Source: Capnocytophaga felis
GTDB lineage: Bacteria > Bacteroidota > Bacteroidia > Flavobacteriales > Flavobacteriaceae
Assembly (NCBI RefSeq): GCF_009684755.1
Contig: NZ_BLBC01000007.1
Coordinates: forward strand, 125,482 to 189,481
Reading direction: 5' to 3'
DNA: 64,000 nucleotides
Position numbers and translations under genes: made by a program. A model generated the notes under the pieces. It did no database searches, had not been told where the DNA came from, and saw only the letters and a list, made by a program, of their open reading frames with translations. Positions 43,069-53,596 of the stretch are shown here, piece by piece; the first letter of the stretch is position 1, and every line of letters begins with the position of its first letter.

Positions 43069-45069
43069 TTATTTTCCTCGGTTAGGACTAAAAATCAGAT
43101 TTTCAATTCCTTCTTTGCCGTCTGGTGTTACAAAAGCAAAATTAAAATGCCATTTTACAAGCCGAATTTCCGGTGTAGAAAAATTTCCGACAGGTAACTT
43201 TAATAGTATTTTATTCCAACCTTTTTGCAACGTTACAGCAATGGGGCTTCGCACTTCAAAATTTTCGTTGGTAAGCGGAATTTCGTTCGATTTTTCTTTA
43301 TGAGAAGAAGCCCATTTGGGAGGAAGAATTTCACTGCCGTTAATCCAAATTTTACTTTCTTTATAATCCCATTTTCCTTGCGGAGGAGGTAAATCTTTTT
43401 CGGAGCGGCTATAATTTTGAGTTGTAGCCCACAGTCCAACAGGTTGTTTCTTAGGAGAATAGACATAAGTGTAGGCGTAAGCGGTGTGATTTGGTTTTGG
43501 ATTTTCATAAAAACTTTTCACAATATTCCCCCAAACGTGACGTAAATAAACGCCCGCCCCGATGGCTGTTTTTGTGAGATATTTTTTCCCATTATAAAAA
43601 TAGCTTTTGGCAAAATTTTCTTTCTCCGGAGGGAAGACTTTTGATAAATTTCCTTCGTTGGGGAAAGCATCGGTAATTTGCCATTTTATATGTGTTTGTT
43701 TTACATAAGCAAATGGTAAATTGCTGAAATTATGTTTTTTATGCCAAAGTATTCGACGTTCAAAATCCTGAAAAGCAATAAAATTCTCATCTTTTTCAGA
43801 AAAAAGATTCGTTCCTTTTACGTCAAAATATTCTGTTCCGCCACCAAGCCAAGAACGCTCTGCCAAAGCCAACATTGACGGATAGAAATTATTTTGAATG
43901 ATGATTTCCTTTTCGTTGGGAATGAATCGGTCGTGCCAAACCGCAATAATGGCTCCTGCGTGGTTGTCATCGCCTTTTTCCACATTTAAAATCCTGCTGT
44001 TGTACAAGGCTATCAAATCCGCAAACGCATCAAAATGATTGATGTAATGCAAACGACAATCAATGGCGGGAATGCCTTTTTGTACCTTCCCTCGATAGCT
44101 CCATAATTGCGTCATATCAATTTCACCAAGTTTGTAATTCCAGCCGGGATTCCACGAAATTACTTTTTTCCCGTTTTCCCGAATGAAACGCACCATTTCG
44201 GGAACAAAATCAGGATTTGTAAATTCTACCTCATCTGTCCCGATGTGAAAGTATGGAACGTCAAAGTAAGGCATCATTTCGGTTATTAATTCTTTCAAAA
44301 TCAGCATTCCTCTTTCGGTTTGCATATCACATTTGAAAGCCTTTTGGAAAGCCAAGCTATGCCCCGGCATATCAATTTCGGGTATCAGAAGTACGTTGTG
44401 TTGCTTGCAGAAATCGACAAGTTCCTTAGCTTCTTCCAAAGTGTAGAATTTGGCGTGCATTCGTTCGTAGCTTGAGCTATCATTCAAAAGCGGGTAACGT
44501 TTGCTTTCTAATCTCCATCCTTGATTTTCAGTTAAATGCCAATGAAAAACATTGATTTTATATTGCGAAAGTATTTTTATTTCTTGCTTTAATTCTTCCA
44601 ACGAAATAAACGTACGCCCCACATCTTGCATAAATCCGCGAATACGAAACGAAGGATAGTCCACAATGGAACAGCCCTCAAAATACGATTTTTCCCCTTT
44701 GGAGGATTTAAGTTGACGAAGCGTTTGCATTGCCCAATAAACGCCTTTTTCGGTTATGGCTTCGATTTGTATTTTTTGGTTGGAAACGATTAATTTGTAC
44801 GCCTCTTCTTTATTTAGTTCTACTTGTGGAATATCGCTAACTAATTTTATTTCAATAGATTGTTTAGCTGAAGATGAAATTTCTCCGCCCATTTCCGAGA
44901 TGAATTTTTGCCATTGTTCTTGCAAAACGGGAGTTTCCAAGCGTATTTTTCCGATGCGAAATATTTCCCCATTGGGCTGAATTTGTTGCGGTTTGGGCAA
45001 TAAATTGTCAATTCCTGCATACGAAATTGAATTGAAAATCAGTATAATATAAAACAAATATTTTTTCAT
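43069..45069 (-). CDS. GH20 beta-N-acetylhexosaminidase, secreted
   Basis: A 666-residue secreted glycosidase that removes terminal GlcNAc/GalNAc from glycans. It has a signal peptide (MKKYLFYIILIFNSISYA), a GH20 N-terminal (GH20b) domain, the catalytic (alpha/beta)8 barrel with YFHIGTDEVEF (Asp-Glu pair near residue 279), WHLTENQGWRLES and the final barrel block NPGWNYKLGEID. A C-terminal beta domain follows. The frame is open for 64 more codons upstream, but the signal peptide begins at 45069 and a TATCTTTG promoter lies 20 bp before it. With the sulfatase at 53.6 kb it suits host-glycan foraging. Confidence 0.93.
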   Translation of the reverse strand: MKKYLFYIILIFNSISYAGIDNLLPKPQQIQPNGEIFRIGKIRLETPVLQEQWQKFISEMGGEISSSAKQSIEIKLVSDIPQVELNKEEAYKLIVSNQKIQIEAITEKGVYWAMQTLRQLKSSKGEKSYFEGCSIVDYPSFRIRGFMQDVGRTFISLEELKQEIKILSQYKINVFHWHLTENQGWRLESKRYPLLNDSSSYERMHAKFYTLEEAKELVDFCKQHNVLLIPEIDMPGHSLAFQKAFKCDMQTERGMLILKELITEMMPYFDVPYFHIGTDEVEFTNPDFVPEMVRFIRENGKKVISWNPGWNYKLGEIDMTQLWSYRGKVQKGIPAIDCRLHYINHFDAFADLIALYNSRILNVEKGDDNHAGAIIAVWHDRFIPNEKEIIIQNNFYPSMLALAERSWLGGGTEYFDVKGTNLFSEKDENFIAFQDFERRILWHKKHNFSNLPFAYVKQTHIKWQITDAFPNEGNLSKVFPPEKENFAKSYFYNGKKYLTKTAIGAGVYLRHVWGNIVKSFYENPKPNHTAYAYTYVYSPKKQPVGLWATTQNYSRSEKDLPPPQGKWDYKESKIWINGSEILPPKWASSHKEKSNEIPLTNENFEVRSPIAVTLQKGWNKILLKLPVGNFSTPEIRLVKWHFNFAFVTPDGKEGIENLIFSPNRGK

Positions 45070-45088
45070 AATCAGAAAATTAGACAAG

Positions 45089-45096
45089 CAAAGATA
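45089..45096 (-). promoter_or_regulatory. Bacteroidetes -7 element for the GH20 gene
   Basis: TATCTTTG on the minus strand, 20 bp before the chosen start. This supports the ATG at 45069 over the longer reading. Confidence 0.65.
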
Positions 45097-45152
45097 AATG
45101 TATTTTTCATTAAAACGATTGTTTTTTTGTTTTAATTCATATTTTTCAAAAT

Positions 45153-45183
45153 TTGTCAAATTGTTTGAAAACCTGTACTTTTG
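45153..45183 (+). promoter_or_regulatory. Promoter of ribD
   Basis: TTG at 45153-45155 and TACTTTTG at 45176-45183 with a 20-bp spacer. It is divergent from the GH20 promoter. Confidence 0.58.
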
Positions 45184-45212
45184 CATAGCGAATCTTACAG
45201 AGAAAGTTGAAG

Positions 45213-46259
45213 ATGACAAACTTTGATTGTGAAATAATGAGCCGATGTATTGATTTGGCAACTAATGGTTTAGGTTCCACTTATCCCAATCCGATGGTGG
45301 GCAGTGTCATCGTTTGTGAGAATAAAATTATTGGAGAAGGTTGGCATAGGAAATCAGGTGAACCACACGCCGAAGTGAATGCGATTAATTCAGTGGAAAA
45401 CAAAGAATTACTTTCCAAAAGTACAATTTACGTAAGTTTGGAGCCTTGTAGCCATTTCGGGAAAACACCTCCGTGTAGTGATTTGATTATCAGGCATAAA
45501 ATCCCGAAAGTAGTTATTGGAACAACAGACCCTTTCGCTAAAGTGTGTGGAAATGGAATCAAAAAACTGAAAGAGGCTGGTTGTGAGGTTATTGTAGGTG
45601 CTTTAGAAAAAGAGAGCCAGGAATTGAACAAACGATTCTTTACATTCCATCAAAAAAAGCGACCTTACATTTTTCTCAAATGGGCAGAAACCCGTGACGG
45701 ATTTATGGCTCCCAAAATTAGAAATAAAATCGCTCCTCAGTGGATAACTAATTTATATTCAAGGCAATATGTTCATAAAATGCGAAGTCAAGAGCAGGCT
45801 ATTTTGGTAGGTACAAATACGGTTTTGCACGATAATCCAAAATTGAATACAAGAGACTGGTTTGGAGAAAATCGGTTGCGTGTGGCTGTTGATAAAGATT
45901 TGAAAATACCACGAACTTTTTCTGTTTGGAATGACGAACAACCAACGTTATTTCTTTCGGAAAATATTGATAATAAGTTGTTTAAAAATACTTCTTTTGA
46001 GAGAATTGATTTTTCAGAAAGCCTGCCTCAACAAGTTTGTGATTTATTGTTTGAGAAAAATATTCAAAGCTTAATTGTTGAAGGAGGAAGAGCCATTTTA
46101 CAGCAATTTATAGAAGCGAATTTGTGGGATGAAGCATTTGTGTTTGTTGGAAATGTTTCTTTTGAGAGTGGACTGAAATCTCCTGATTTTCAACGGAAAA
46201 CATTGCAAGAAGTTAAAGATTTTGAGGAAGATAAATTGTTTATTTATAGAAATTTATAA
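45213..46259 (+). CDS. ribD: Bifunctional pyrimidine deaminase/reductase RibD
   Basis: A 348-residue riboflavin-synthesis enzyme catalysing deamination and then side-chain reduction of the pyrimidine intermediate. The N-terminal deaminase domain has the zinc site HAEVNAI and EPCSHFGKTPPCSDLI. The reductase domain starts at RPYIFLKWAETRDGFMA and contains the NADPH-binding SLIVEGGRAILQQFI. The ATG at 45213 is used; a TTG two codons upstream is less likely. The next gene starts 21 bp after it and may be co-transcribed. Confidence 0.95.
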   Translation: MTNFDCEIMSRCIDLATNGLGSTYPNPMVGSVIVCENKIIGEGWHRKSGEPHAEVNAINSVENKELLSKSTIYVSLEPCSHFGKTPPCSDLIIRHKIPKVVIGTTDPFAKVCGNGIKKLKEAGCEVIVGALEKESQELNKRFFTFHQKKRPYIFLKWAETRDGFMAPKIRNKIAPQWITNLYSRQYVHKMRSQEQAILVGTNTVLHDNPKLNTRDWFGENRLRVAVDKDLKIPRTFSVWNDEQPTLFLSENIDNKLFKNTSFERIDFSESLPQQVCDLLFEKNIQSLIVEGGRAILQQFIEANLWDEAFVFVGNVSFESGLKSPDFQRKTLQEVKDFEEDKLFIYRNL

Positions 46260-46280
46260 AATAAACAATAGCAGATTTTT

Positions 46281-46892
46281 ATGGAAGATACTTTTAAAAC
46301 GATAGAAGAGCCAGTTAAAGAAGTTATATTCAAGGAAAAAAGTAGCAAGTTTTTGGGATATGCTTTTCCTGTAAAGACGGAGGAGGAAATAAAGCGGCAT
46401 CTTGAAGCGGTAAAAAAAGAACATTATTCGGCTCGGCATTGGTGTTACGCTTGGCAATTGGGATACGGAAATTCACAACATTATCGAGCTAATGACGATG
46501 GCGAACCCAACAACTCGGCAGGGATTCCTATTTACGGGCAAATACAATCCTTTGAACTTACGGATATTTTGGTGATAGTGGTGCGTTATTTTGGTGGAAT
46601 AAAATTGGGTGTTGGCGGATTGGTACAAGCCTACAAAGCATCGGCACAACTAACATTGCAAGAAGCTAAAATTGTTGAGAAAATCATAACACAAACACTT
46701 GCCATTTCATTTGATTATAAGGATATGAATAGAGTTATGCGTGTAATCAAAGAACGTAACTTGCAGGTTGTTAGTCAAAAACTGGAAATGAATTGTACTC
46801 TTTTCATTGAAGTCCGCAATAGCGAGGCAGAGCAAATTCGGGCTGTTTTTGAGGCTATGTACGGTATTTCGCTACTTAAAAATGAGAGGTGA
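46281..46892 (+). CDS. YigZ/IMPACT family protein
   Basis: A 203-residue member of the YigZ/UPF0029 (IMPACT) family: KEKSSKFLGYAFPV at the start, HWCYAWQLG, the signature NDDGEPNNSAGIPIYGQIQ, and VRYFGGIKLGVGGLVQAY. These proteins have a ribosomal-S5-like fold; the bacterial function is uncertain, while the eukaryotic relative IMPACT modulates translational stress signalling. Its 3' end overlaps the convergent TIGR02757 gene by 21 bp. Confidence 0.92.
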   Translation: MEDTFKTIEEPVKEVIFKEKSSKFLGYAFPVKTEEEIKRHLEAVKKEHYSARHWCYAWQLGYGNSQHYRANDDGEPNNSAGIPIYGQIQSFELTDILVIVVRYFGGIKLGVGGLVQAYKASAQLTLQEAKIVEKIITQTLAISFDYKDMNRVMRVIKERNLQVVSQKLEMNCTLFIEVRNSEAEQIRAVFEAMYGISLLKNER

Positions 46893-47666
46893 TTTTTTCA
46901 AATCCAAATCATCAAAAACACCGATACCGAAGAGGGCAAAATCGTATTTTGCTGGGTCATTTGGGTCGAACTTTCGCAGGTGATTATCCAATTCCGTTAA
47001 GGCTTTTACATCATTTTGAGGGCGGGTTATGAGTCCTAAACTACGGGCTACGTTTCCTGAGTGCACATCTAACGGGCACGACAGCATTGATGGGGAGATT
47101 TGTTGCCAAATCCCGAAATCAACTCCCGAAATATCCTTGCGAACCATCCAACGCAAAAACATATTAAAACGCTTAGCAACTGAACCTTTGCGAGGGTCGG
47201 GTAGATGTTTTAGACTTCTTTCGTATTTTAAATCGTTGAAAAATAGTGTTTTGAAGTTTGAAATTCCTAATTGTAAATCGTTGTTTTCAATGCTGTTTGC
47301 AAAAGCATTTTCCAATCCATTATGATAAGTGTAGATGTTTTTTAGACTTGAAATAAATTGTTCTAAATCTTGACCGTTAAAAGTGCGGTGAACAAAATTT
47401 TGTAATCGTTCCAAGTCATTTTCAGTATGTGACATCACAAAATCATAAGGTGAGTTTCCAAACAAATTCATTAATTTCAATCCGTTAGAAATGATTGTTT
47501 TGCGTTGTCCCCAAGCGATTACAGATATCAGAAAACCTGCAATTTCGATGTCTTCCTTTGCAGAAAAATTTTTAGGGATTTGAATGGGGTCAGTTTCAAT
47601 AAATTCAGGTCGATTGTATTGTATTACTTTTTCGTCAAGAAAAGATTTTAATTCGTTGAAATTCAT
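46872..47666 (-). CDS. TIGR02757 (DUF2400) family protein
   Basis: A 264-residue protein typical of Bacteroidetes TIGR02757 members: [24 protein letters not shown], a [11 protein letters not shown] block, [20 protein letters not shown] and the C-terminal [17 protein letters not shown]. Its helical architecture resembles HhH-GPD-like folds but no activity is established. It starts 4 bp inside the end of the LolD-like gene (TATGA overlap) and completes the cmk-lolD-TIGR02757 operon. It converges with the YigZ gene. Confidence 0.9.
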   Translation of the reverse strand: MNFNELKSFLDEKVIQYNRPEFIETDPIQIPKNFSAKEDIEIAGFLISVIAWGQRKTIISNGLKLMNLFGNSPYDFVMSHTENDLERLQNFVHRTFNGQDLEQFISSLKNIYTYHNGLENAFANSIENNDLQLGISNFKTLFFNDLKYERSLKHLPDPRKGSVAKRFNMFLRWMVRKDISGVDFGIWQQISPSMLSCPLDVHSGNVARSLGLITRPQNDVKALTELDNHLRKFDPNDPAKYDFALFGIGVFDDLDLKKSPLIFK

Positions 47667-48322
47667 ATAAATTTTCCGTCAAGCATCGTTAATTTTCGGT
47701 CTGCCATATTGGCAAGTTCCTCATTGTGAGTTACAATCACAAAAGTTTGATTAAATGTTTTTCGCAAATCAAAAAAGAGTTGATGCAGATTTTCAGCACT
47801 TTCCGAATCCAAATTCCCGCTGGGTTCATCGGCAAAAACCACCGAAGGATGATTCATCAACGCCCGAGCCACCGAAACGCGTTGCTGTTCTCCGCCCGAT
47901 AACGCACTGGGTTTGTGGTCAAATCTGTTTGATAAATTTAGAAAATCCAGCAACTCTTTGGCTCGTTTTTCGGCTTCCTTTTTGGGAGTTCCTTTTATAA
48001 AAGCCGGAATGCAAATGTTTTCCAAAGCCGTAAATTCAGGCAATAATTGGTGAAACTGAAAAATAAACCCGATATGCTCATTTCGGAATTTTGACAAGGC
48101 TTTCGATGATAAGTTTTTCACATCTATATCGTTGATAAACAAAGAAGTATCCTTGTCGTTGTTTGCGGAATCCAATGTTCCTAAAATATGGAGTAAGGTT
48201 GTTTTTCCAGCTCCCGAAGCTCCCACAATTGAAACGATTTCTCCTTTATTTACCTCAATATCAACACCTTTAAGGACTTCTAAATCTCCGTAGGTTTTGT
48301 GTATGTTTTTGGCTTTTATCAT
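47663..48322 (-). CDS. ABC transporter ATP-binding protein (LolD-like)
   Basis: A 219-residue ABC ATPase of MacB/LolD type. Walker A is GASGAGKTT, the signature is LSGGEQQRV and Walker B is [12 protein letters not shown], with IVTHNEELA as the H-loop. The sequence is closest to LolD-type ATPases, which with LolC/LolE release lipoproteins from the inner membrane. No permease gene is adjacent, so its partner must be encoded elsewhere. It overlaps the downstream gene by 4 bp and starts 12 bp after cmk. Confidence 0.88.
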   Translation of the reverse strand: MIKAKNIHKTYGDLEVLKGVDIEVNKGEIVSIVGASGAGKTTLLHILGTLDSANNDKDTSLFINDIDVKNLSSKALSKFRNEHIGFIFQFHQLLPEFTALENICIPAFIKGTPKKEAEKRAKELLDFLNLSNRFDHKPSALSGGEQQRVSVARALMNHPSVVFADEPSGNLDSESAENLHQLFFDLRKTFNQTFVIVTHNEELANMADRKLTMLDGKFI

Positions 48323-48334
48323 AATAAAAAGGAA

Positions 48335-49072
48335 TTATTGCAAACGTTCGATTTTTTGTTTTGCCAAATTAATAATTTTACTCACCTGCTCATCAAAAGT
48401 CAGCTGTGAATTGTCAATTTCAATGGCATCTTCGGCTTTTTTTAAAGGAGATTCTTTCCGAGTAGTATCAAGAAAATCACGCTGTTGCACATTTTTAAGC
48501 ACTTCTTCCAAAGATGTTTTTTCGCCTTTTTCTTGAAGTTCTTTATAACGGCGTTCAGCACGGATTTGCTCCGATGCGGTCATAAAAATTTTGAGTTCGG
48601 CGTTGGGAAAAACCACCGTCCCAATATCGCGTCCGTCCATAACGATGCCTTTTTCTTTTCCCATTTTTCTTTGTAAATCAACCAAATAGCTTCGTATTTC
48701 TGGAATTTTAGCAATTTCACTTACCAAATTTGCAACTTCAATGCTTCGTATTTCTCGCTCAATATTTTTACCATTCAGATACATTTCTGAAAAGCCCAAT
48801 TCTGAACTGTATTTGAATGATAAATTGCTTATTTTCAGTTTTTTGAGTAATTCTTCTTTTTCAATATGAATTACATTTTTAAAATGTCCTGTTTTTTCGT
48901 TTTCTATGCCAGTGATTGCTATATATCCTTCTTTTACAGCTAAATACGTTACAGCCCGATACATCGCTCCCGTATCTACATAGACATATCCCAATTGTTG
49001 TGCTACTTTTTTGGCTGTACTGCTTTTTCCGGTTGAGGAAAATCCGTCAATGGCAATGATTATTTTCTGCAT
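48335..49072 (-). CDS. cmk: Cytidylate kinase
   Basis: A 245-residue enzyme that phosphorylates CMP/dCMP in nucleotide metabolism. The P-loop is GFSSTGKSSTAKKVA, YVDTGAMYRAVTYLA follows it, and VMDGRDIGTVVFPNAELKIF with the lid region RAERRYKEL is typical of Cmk. A TATCTTTG element lies 21 bp upstream. It heads the cmk-lolD-TIGR02757 operon. Confidence 0.96.
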   Translation of the reverse strand: MQKIIIAIDGFSSTGKSSTAKKVAQQLGYVYVDTGAMYRAVTYLAVKEGYIAITGIENEKTGHFKNVIHIEKEELLKKLKISNLSFKYSSELGFSEMYLNGKNIEREIRSIEVANLVSEIAKIPEIRSYLVDLQRKMGKEKGIVMDGRDIGTVVFPNAELKIFMTASEQIRAERRYKELQEKGEKTSLEEVLKNVQQRDFLDTTRKESPLKKAEDAIEIDNSQLTFDEQVSKIINLAKQKIERLQ

Positions 49073-49092
49073 TTTTTGTGAGTTATATTCCG

Positions 49093-49100
49093 CAAAGATA
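49093..49100 (-). promoter_or_regulatory. Bacteroidetes -7 element for cmk
   Basis: TATCTTTG on the minus strand, 21 bp before the cmk start. Confidence 0.65.
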
Positions 49101-49262
49101 CTACTATTTGTTAAATTTTGAAATAAAACAGCGTTGAATGCGGAGGTGAATCGTTGCGTTTTTGGCTGTAATGAACATAAAATTTATTAAAAAATACAAA
49201 TATTTTTTATTTTTGATGTAACAAATGAATTTGAAGTGCTACTAATACATCAAAACAAGAAA

Positions 49263-49763
49263 ATGAAGTCATTGGAAAAAGAATTTTTGGAACGCATCGA
49301 AAAGCATAAAGGCATACTGTTTAAGATTGCCAAAATGTATATGGATGATTCTGATGACCAAAAAGACCTTTTTCAAGAAATCACTTATCAGTTATGGAAA
49401 GCTTACCCGACTTTTCAGCAAAGAAGTGAGTTTTCAACTTGGATGTATCGGGTGGCACTCAACACAGCGATTGTTTTCTTGAAATCGGAAAAGAAGAAAG
49501 ATTTTATTTCGAGAGAAGATAACTTACACAATATCAAAATTAAAGACGAGGATAACTTGGAAGAAGAACATCAAATTAAAATACTATACGATGCCATTCA
49601 TTTGTTAAATCCGATTGATAAAGCATTGATATTTTATTATTTAGAAGATTACTCCGGCAAGGAAATAGCTGAGCAAATGGGACTGTCGGAAATAAATGTT
49701 CGGGTAAAACTCAGCCGAGCAAAAAATAAACTTAGTGAAATAGTCAAAAAATTAAATGTTTAA
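49263..49763 (+). CDS. ECF-type RNA polymerase sigma factor
   Basis: A 166-residue sigma-70 family factor of ECF size. Region 2 shows DDQKDLFQEITYQLWKAYPTF and FSTWMYRVALNTAI, and region 4 shows DKALIFYYLEDYSGKEIAEQM and RVKLSRAKNKL. The ATG at 49263 is preferred to the upstream start because region 2 follows directly. It directs RNA polymerase to a stress- or envelope-specific promoter set. The next gene starts 2 bp after its stop and encodes a membrane protein, as expected for a sigma/anti-sigma pair. Confidence 0.93.
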   Translation: MKSLEKEFLERIEKHKGILFKIAKMYMDDSDDQKDLFQEITYQLWKAYPTFQQRSEFSTWMYRVALNTAIVFLKSEKKKDFISREDNLHNIKIKDEDNLEEEHQIKILYDAIHLLNPIDKALIFYYLEDYSGKEIAEQMGLSEINVRVKLSRAKNKLSEIVKKLNV

Positions 49764-49765
49764 AG

Positions 49766-50542
49766 ATGGATAACTTTAAAGAACTTTGGAATAAAGACAA
49801 AATTGGTGAAACTCCTGAAATTTCGTTAGAAAAACAGCAGGAAATTCGTTTGCCTTTGGAAAAAATAAGAGCCAATATGAAAAAAGAATACAAATGGACA
49901 ATCTTGTCATTTCCGTTTCTTTTTATCTTTTTGTTTTTTTTGAAAGGAATGTATAAAATTTCTGTCTTTTTGATGTTGGTGGGGATTGGTATTTTAATTA
50001 CGGCATATTATTTCAGTAAATTTCGGGTTTTTTACAAAAAAATCAATACGCAAAGCTTTGATACATATCATAGTTTACTGAATTTAAGATATGAATTGGT
50101 GCTAAATACTGAATTGTATAAATCTTATTATTTATGCCTTGTGCCTTTGGTGTTTTCAGCCTATGTATTATTCTTTTTTGTGGAGCAAAATTTTCAGGAA
50201 GTAGCTAAAATCTTTGGTTCAATGTTGTTTTTTACTATTTTGTTTTATTTCTACGGAAAGACTATACTAAAGAATAAGTATGGAAAATATATTTTGGAAA
50301 TTTCGGAATTAGTAAATCAAATGAATAACCATCAAGATGATTTTCAATATGATAGAGCTACTATTAAAATGGAAAAATATTTTTCGTTTTTTGAAAACAC
50401 ACAGCCTTCTTTTGTTGAAAAATTTGGCAAATCGGGAAAGGTTTTGCATATCATCTTTTGGATTTTTATACTTTTTGTGGCTTTATTTATTTTGGGTTTT
50501 ATAGTAGGTTTTTTTGGAGCAATGTTTAATAATAATTTTTAG
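49766..50542 (+). CDS. Multi-pass membrane protein, candidate anti-sigma factor
   Basis: A 258-residue protein with an N-terminal cytoplasmic helix-rich segment (FKELWNKDKIGETPEISLEK, 20 residues) and about five transmembrane segments (starting near residues 44, 65, 122, 145 and 228, the last being FWIFILFVALFILGFIVGFF). Its tight spacing after the sigma gene (2 bp) suggests it controls that factor. It is not a recognised RsiW/FecR-type anti-sigma, so the role is inference from position. Confidence 0.68.
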   Translation: MDNFKELWNKDKIGETPEISLEKQQEIRLPLEKIRANMKKEYKWTILSFPFLFIFLFFLKGMYKISVFLMLVGIGILITAYYFSKFRVFYKKINTQSFDTYHSLLNLRYELVLNTELYKSYYLCLVPLVFSAYVLFFFVEQNFQEVAKIFGSMLFFTILFYFYGKTILKNKYGKYILEISELVNQMNNHQDDFQYDRATIKMEKYFSFFENTQPSFVEKFGKSGKVLHIIFWIFILFVALFILGFIVGFFGAMFNNNF

Positions 50543-50553
50543 AATATAGGTTT

Positions 50554-50811
50554 ATGAAAAGTATTTGGAAAGCGACTTATGCCTGTAATAAAATCAGAAT
50601 TGAAAACACTTGGTTTCACGGAGAGCGGTTGTACGTCAATGACGAACTTCAAGATGAACAAAGTAATATATTTAATGCTTTATTAACGGGGCATCTTTTT
50701 GATGGGGAGATGAAAAAAAACATAAAAGTCAATATTTTTTCCCATTTTGTTCGGATGAAATGTAACCTTTTTGTTGATGACAAATTTGTGGAACTTACTC
50801 AAATGAAATAA
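50554..50811 (+). CDS. Small hypothetical protein after the sigma/membrane-protein pair
   Basis: An 85-residue protein, mixed alpha/beta, with no signal peptide. It begins MKSIWKATYACNKIRIENTW. No family recognised. It follows the membrane-protein gene by 11 bp and ends at a terminator, so it belongs to the same operon. Confidence 0.62.
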   Translation: MKSIWKATYACNKIRIENTWFHGERLYVNDELQDEQSNIFNALLTGHLFDGEMKKNIKVNIFSHFVRMKCNLFVDDKFVELTQMK

Positions 50812-50843
50812 AAAAAGAGGCTATCTTCATAGCCTCTTTTTTA
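50811..50843. terminator. Bidirectional terminator between the sigma operon and eno
   Basis: Stem AAAAAAGAGGCTAT/ATAGCCTCTTTTTT with a CTTC tetraloop. Runs of A and T on either side allow function for both converging units. Confidence 0.92.
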
Positions 50844-50857
50844 TGATTTTATAAAAA

Positions 50858-52159
<1,302 letters not shown>

Positions 52160-52257
52160 TTAATTAAAACTTCTTTTTATCAATTAACAATTTTACAATT
52201 AATAATTTACAATTAATAATTTACAATGAAATTTTTTAAAGAAATGGTAGTTCTAAT

Positions 52258-52319
52258 TGTCAAGCTGATCGTAGTCGAAGCTCCATCATTATAAGGCTTC
52301 GACTACGCTCAGCCTGACA
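52258..52319. repeat. Dispersed 62-bp palindromic element, copy 5
   Basis: Inverted repeat from TGTCAAGCTGATCGTAGTCG to CGACTACGCTCAGCCTGACA between eno and carA. The left arm has accumulated a substitution that creates a GATC. Confidence 0.88.
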
Positions 52320-52356
52320 AAAAGCATTAAATTGTTATTTGTTCATTCCTTCATTG

Positions 52357-53457
52357 TTATTTATTCATCATTTCAGCAAATTGGTCAAACAGATATGTTG
52401 CATCGTTAGGTCCCGGACCCGCCTCGGGGTGGTACTGCACGCTGAAACATTTTTTACCTTTAATGCGAATTCCCATAATGGTATTGTCATTCAAGTGTGT
52501 ATGGGTAATTTCTATGTTCGGGTTGGCTTCTGCTTGTGTTCTATCCACCGCAAATCCATGATTTTGAGAGGTGATTTCCCCTTTTCCCGTTAGGAGATTT
52601 TTTACAGGATGATTGATCCCTCTGTGTCCGTTGTGCATTTTAAAAGTTGGAATGCCGTTTGCCAAAGCAATAATTTGATGACCCAAACAAATTCCGAATA
52701 GGGGCAAATTTTCATCAATCATTTGTTTTACTTTTGAAATAGCTTCGGTAAGTGGTTCGGGGTCGCCAGGTCCGTTGGAAAGAAAATAACCATCAGGATT
52801 CCATTTTTTAAGTTCTTCCAATGGAGTGTCATACGGGAAAACTTTTACGTACATATCTCGTGCAGCCATATTTCGCAAAATGTTTTTCTTAATTCCGAAA
52901 TCTAAGGCGGCTACTTTGTATTTTGCATTCTCATTACCAAAAAAATAAGGTTCAGTAACTGACACTTTCGAAGCCAATTCTAAACCTTTCATATCAGGAA
53001 TTTTGTCCAATTTTGCTTTAAGAATTTCCAAATCATCTGTTTCGGTTGAAATAACAGCATTCATCGAACCATTATCGCGAATATGGGCTACCAACGCTCG
53101 CGTATCTACCTCACAAATGGCTACTAAATTCGTACGGTCAAAAAAATCTTTTAGTGAACAAGAGGCACTGGTGCGGGAATAATTATAACTGAAATTTCTA
53201 CATACCAATCCTGCTATTTTGATATTGTCAGATTCGCTTTCGTTATCATTGACTCCGTAGTTGCCTATATGGGCGTTAGCTGTTACCATAATTTGCCCAA
53301 AATAGGAGGGGTCGGTAAAAATTTCCTGATAACCGGTCATTCCAGTATTGAAGCAAACTTCACCAAAAACAGTTCCTTCATTTCCAACACTTTTTCCATA
53401 AAATGCAGTTCCGTCGGCAAGTAAAATGACTGCTTTTTTCTTCTCTTGATACTTCAT
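52357..53457 (-). CDS. carA: Carbamoyl phosphate synthase small subunit
   Basis: A 366-residue glutaminase subunit that supplies ammonia to CarB for carbamoyl phosphate (arginine and pyrimidine synthesis). The N-terminal CPSase domain begins KKAVILLADGTAFYGKSVG. The C-terminal class I amidotransferase has the nucleophile Cys in LFGICLGHQIIAL and the His/Glu pair QYHPEAGPGP. The ATG at 53457 (MKYQEKKKAV) is chosen because a TATCTTTG element lies 25 bp upstream of it. The large subunit gene carB is not in the window. Confidence 0.96.
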   Translation of the reverse strand: MKYQEKKKAVILLADGTAFYGKSVGNEGTVFGEVCFNTGMTGYQEIFTDPSYFGQIMVTANAHIGNYGVNDNESESDNIKIAGLVCRNFSYNYSRTSASCSLKDFFDRTNLVAICEVDTRALVAHIRDNGSMNAVISTETDDLEILKAKLDKIPDMKGLELASKVSVTEPYFFGNENAKYKVAALDFGIKKNILRNMAARDMYVKVFPYDTPLEELKKWNPDGYFLSNGPGDPEPLTEAISKVKQMIDENLPLFGICLGHQIIALANGIPTFKMHNGHRGINHPVKNLLTGKGEITSQNHGFAVDRTQAEANPNIEITHTHLNDNTIMGIRIKGKKCFSVQYHPEAGPGPNDATYLFDQFAEMMNK

Positions 53458-53481
53458 TTTTTTAGCTCTGAATTTTGATGG

Positions 53482-53489
53482 CAAAGATA
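53482..53489 (-). promoter_or_regulatory. Bacteroidetes -7 element for carA
   Basis: TATCTTTG on the minus strand, 25 bp before the carA start. Confidence 0.65.
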
Positions 53490-53534
53490 ATGAAAAAACT
53501 CATAAATGAAAAGTGAAAAACAGAAAAAATGACG

Positions 53535-53578
53535 AAAGGTCTTACAAGAAAAAACTCTCTTCTCTGTAAGACCTTTTT
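53535..53578 (-). terminator. Terminator after the sulfatase gene
   Basis: Stem AAAGGTCTTACA/TGTAAGACCTTT with an 18-nt loop. Read on the minus strand the sulfatase transcript ends here. Confidence 0.78.
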
Positions 53579-53596
53579 AATTGATTTTATTTCTTT

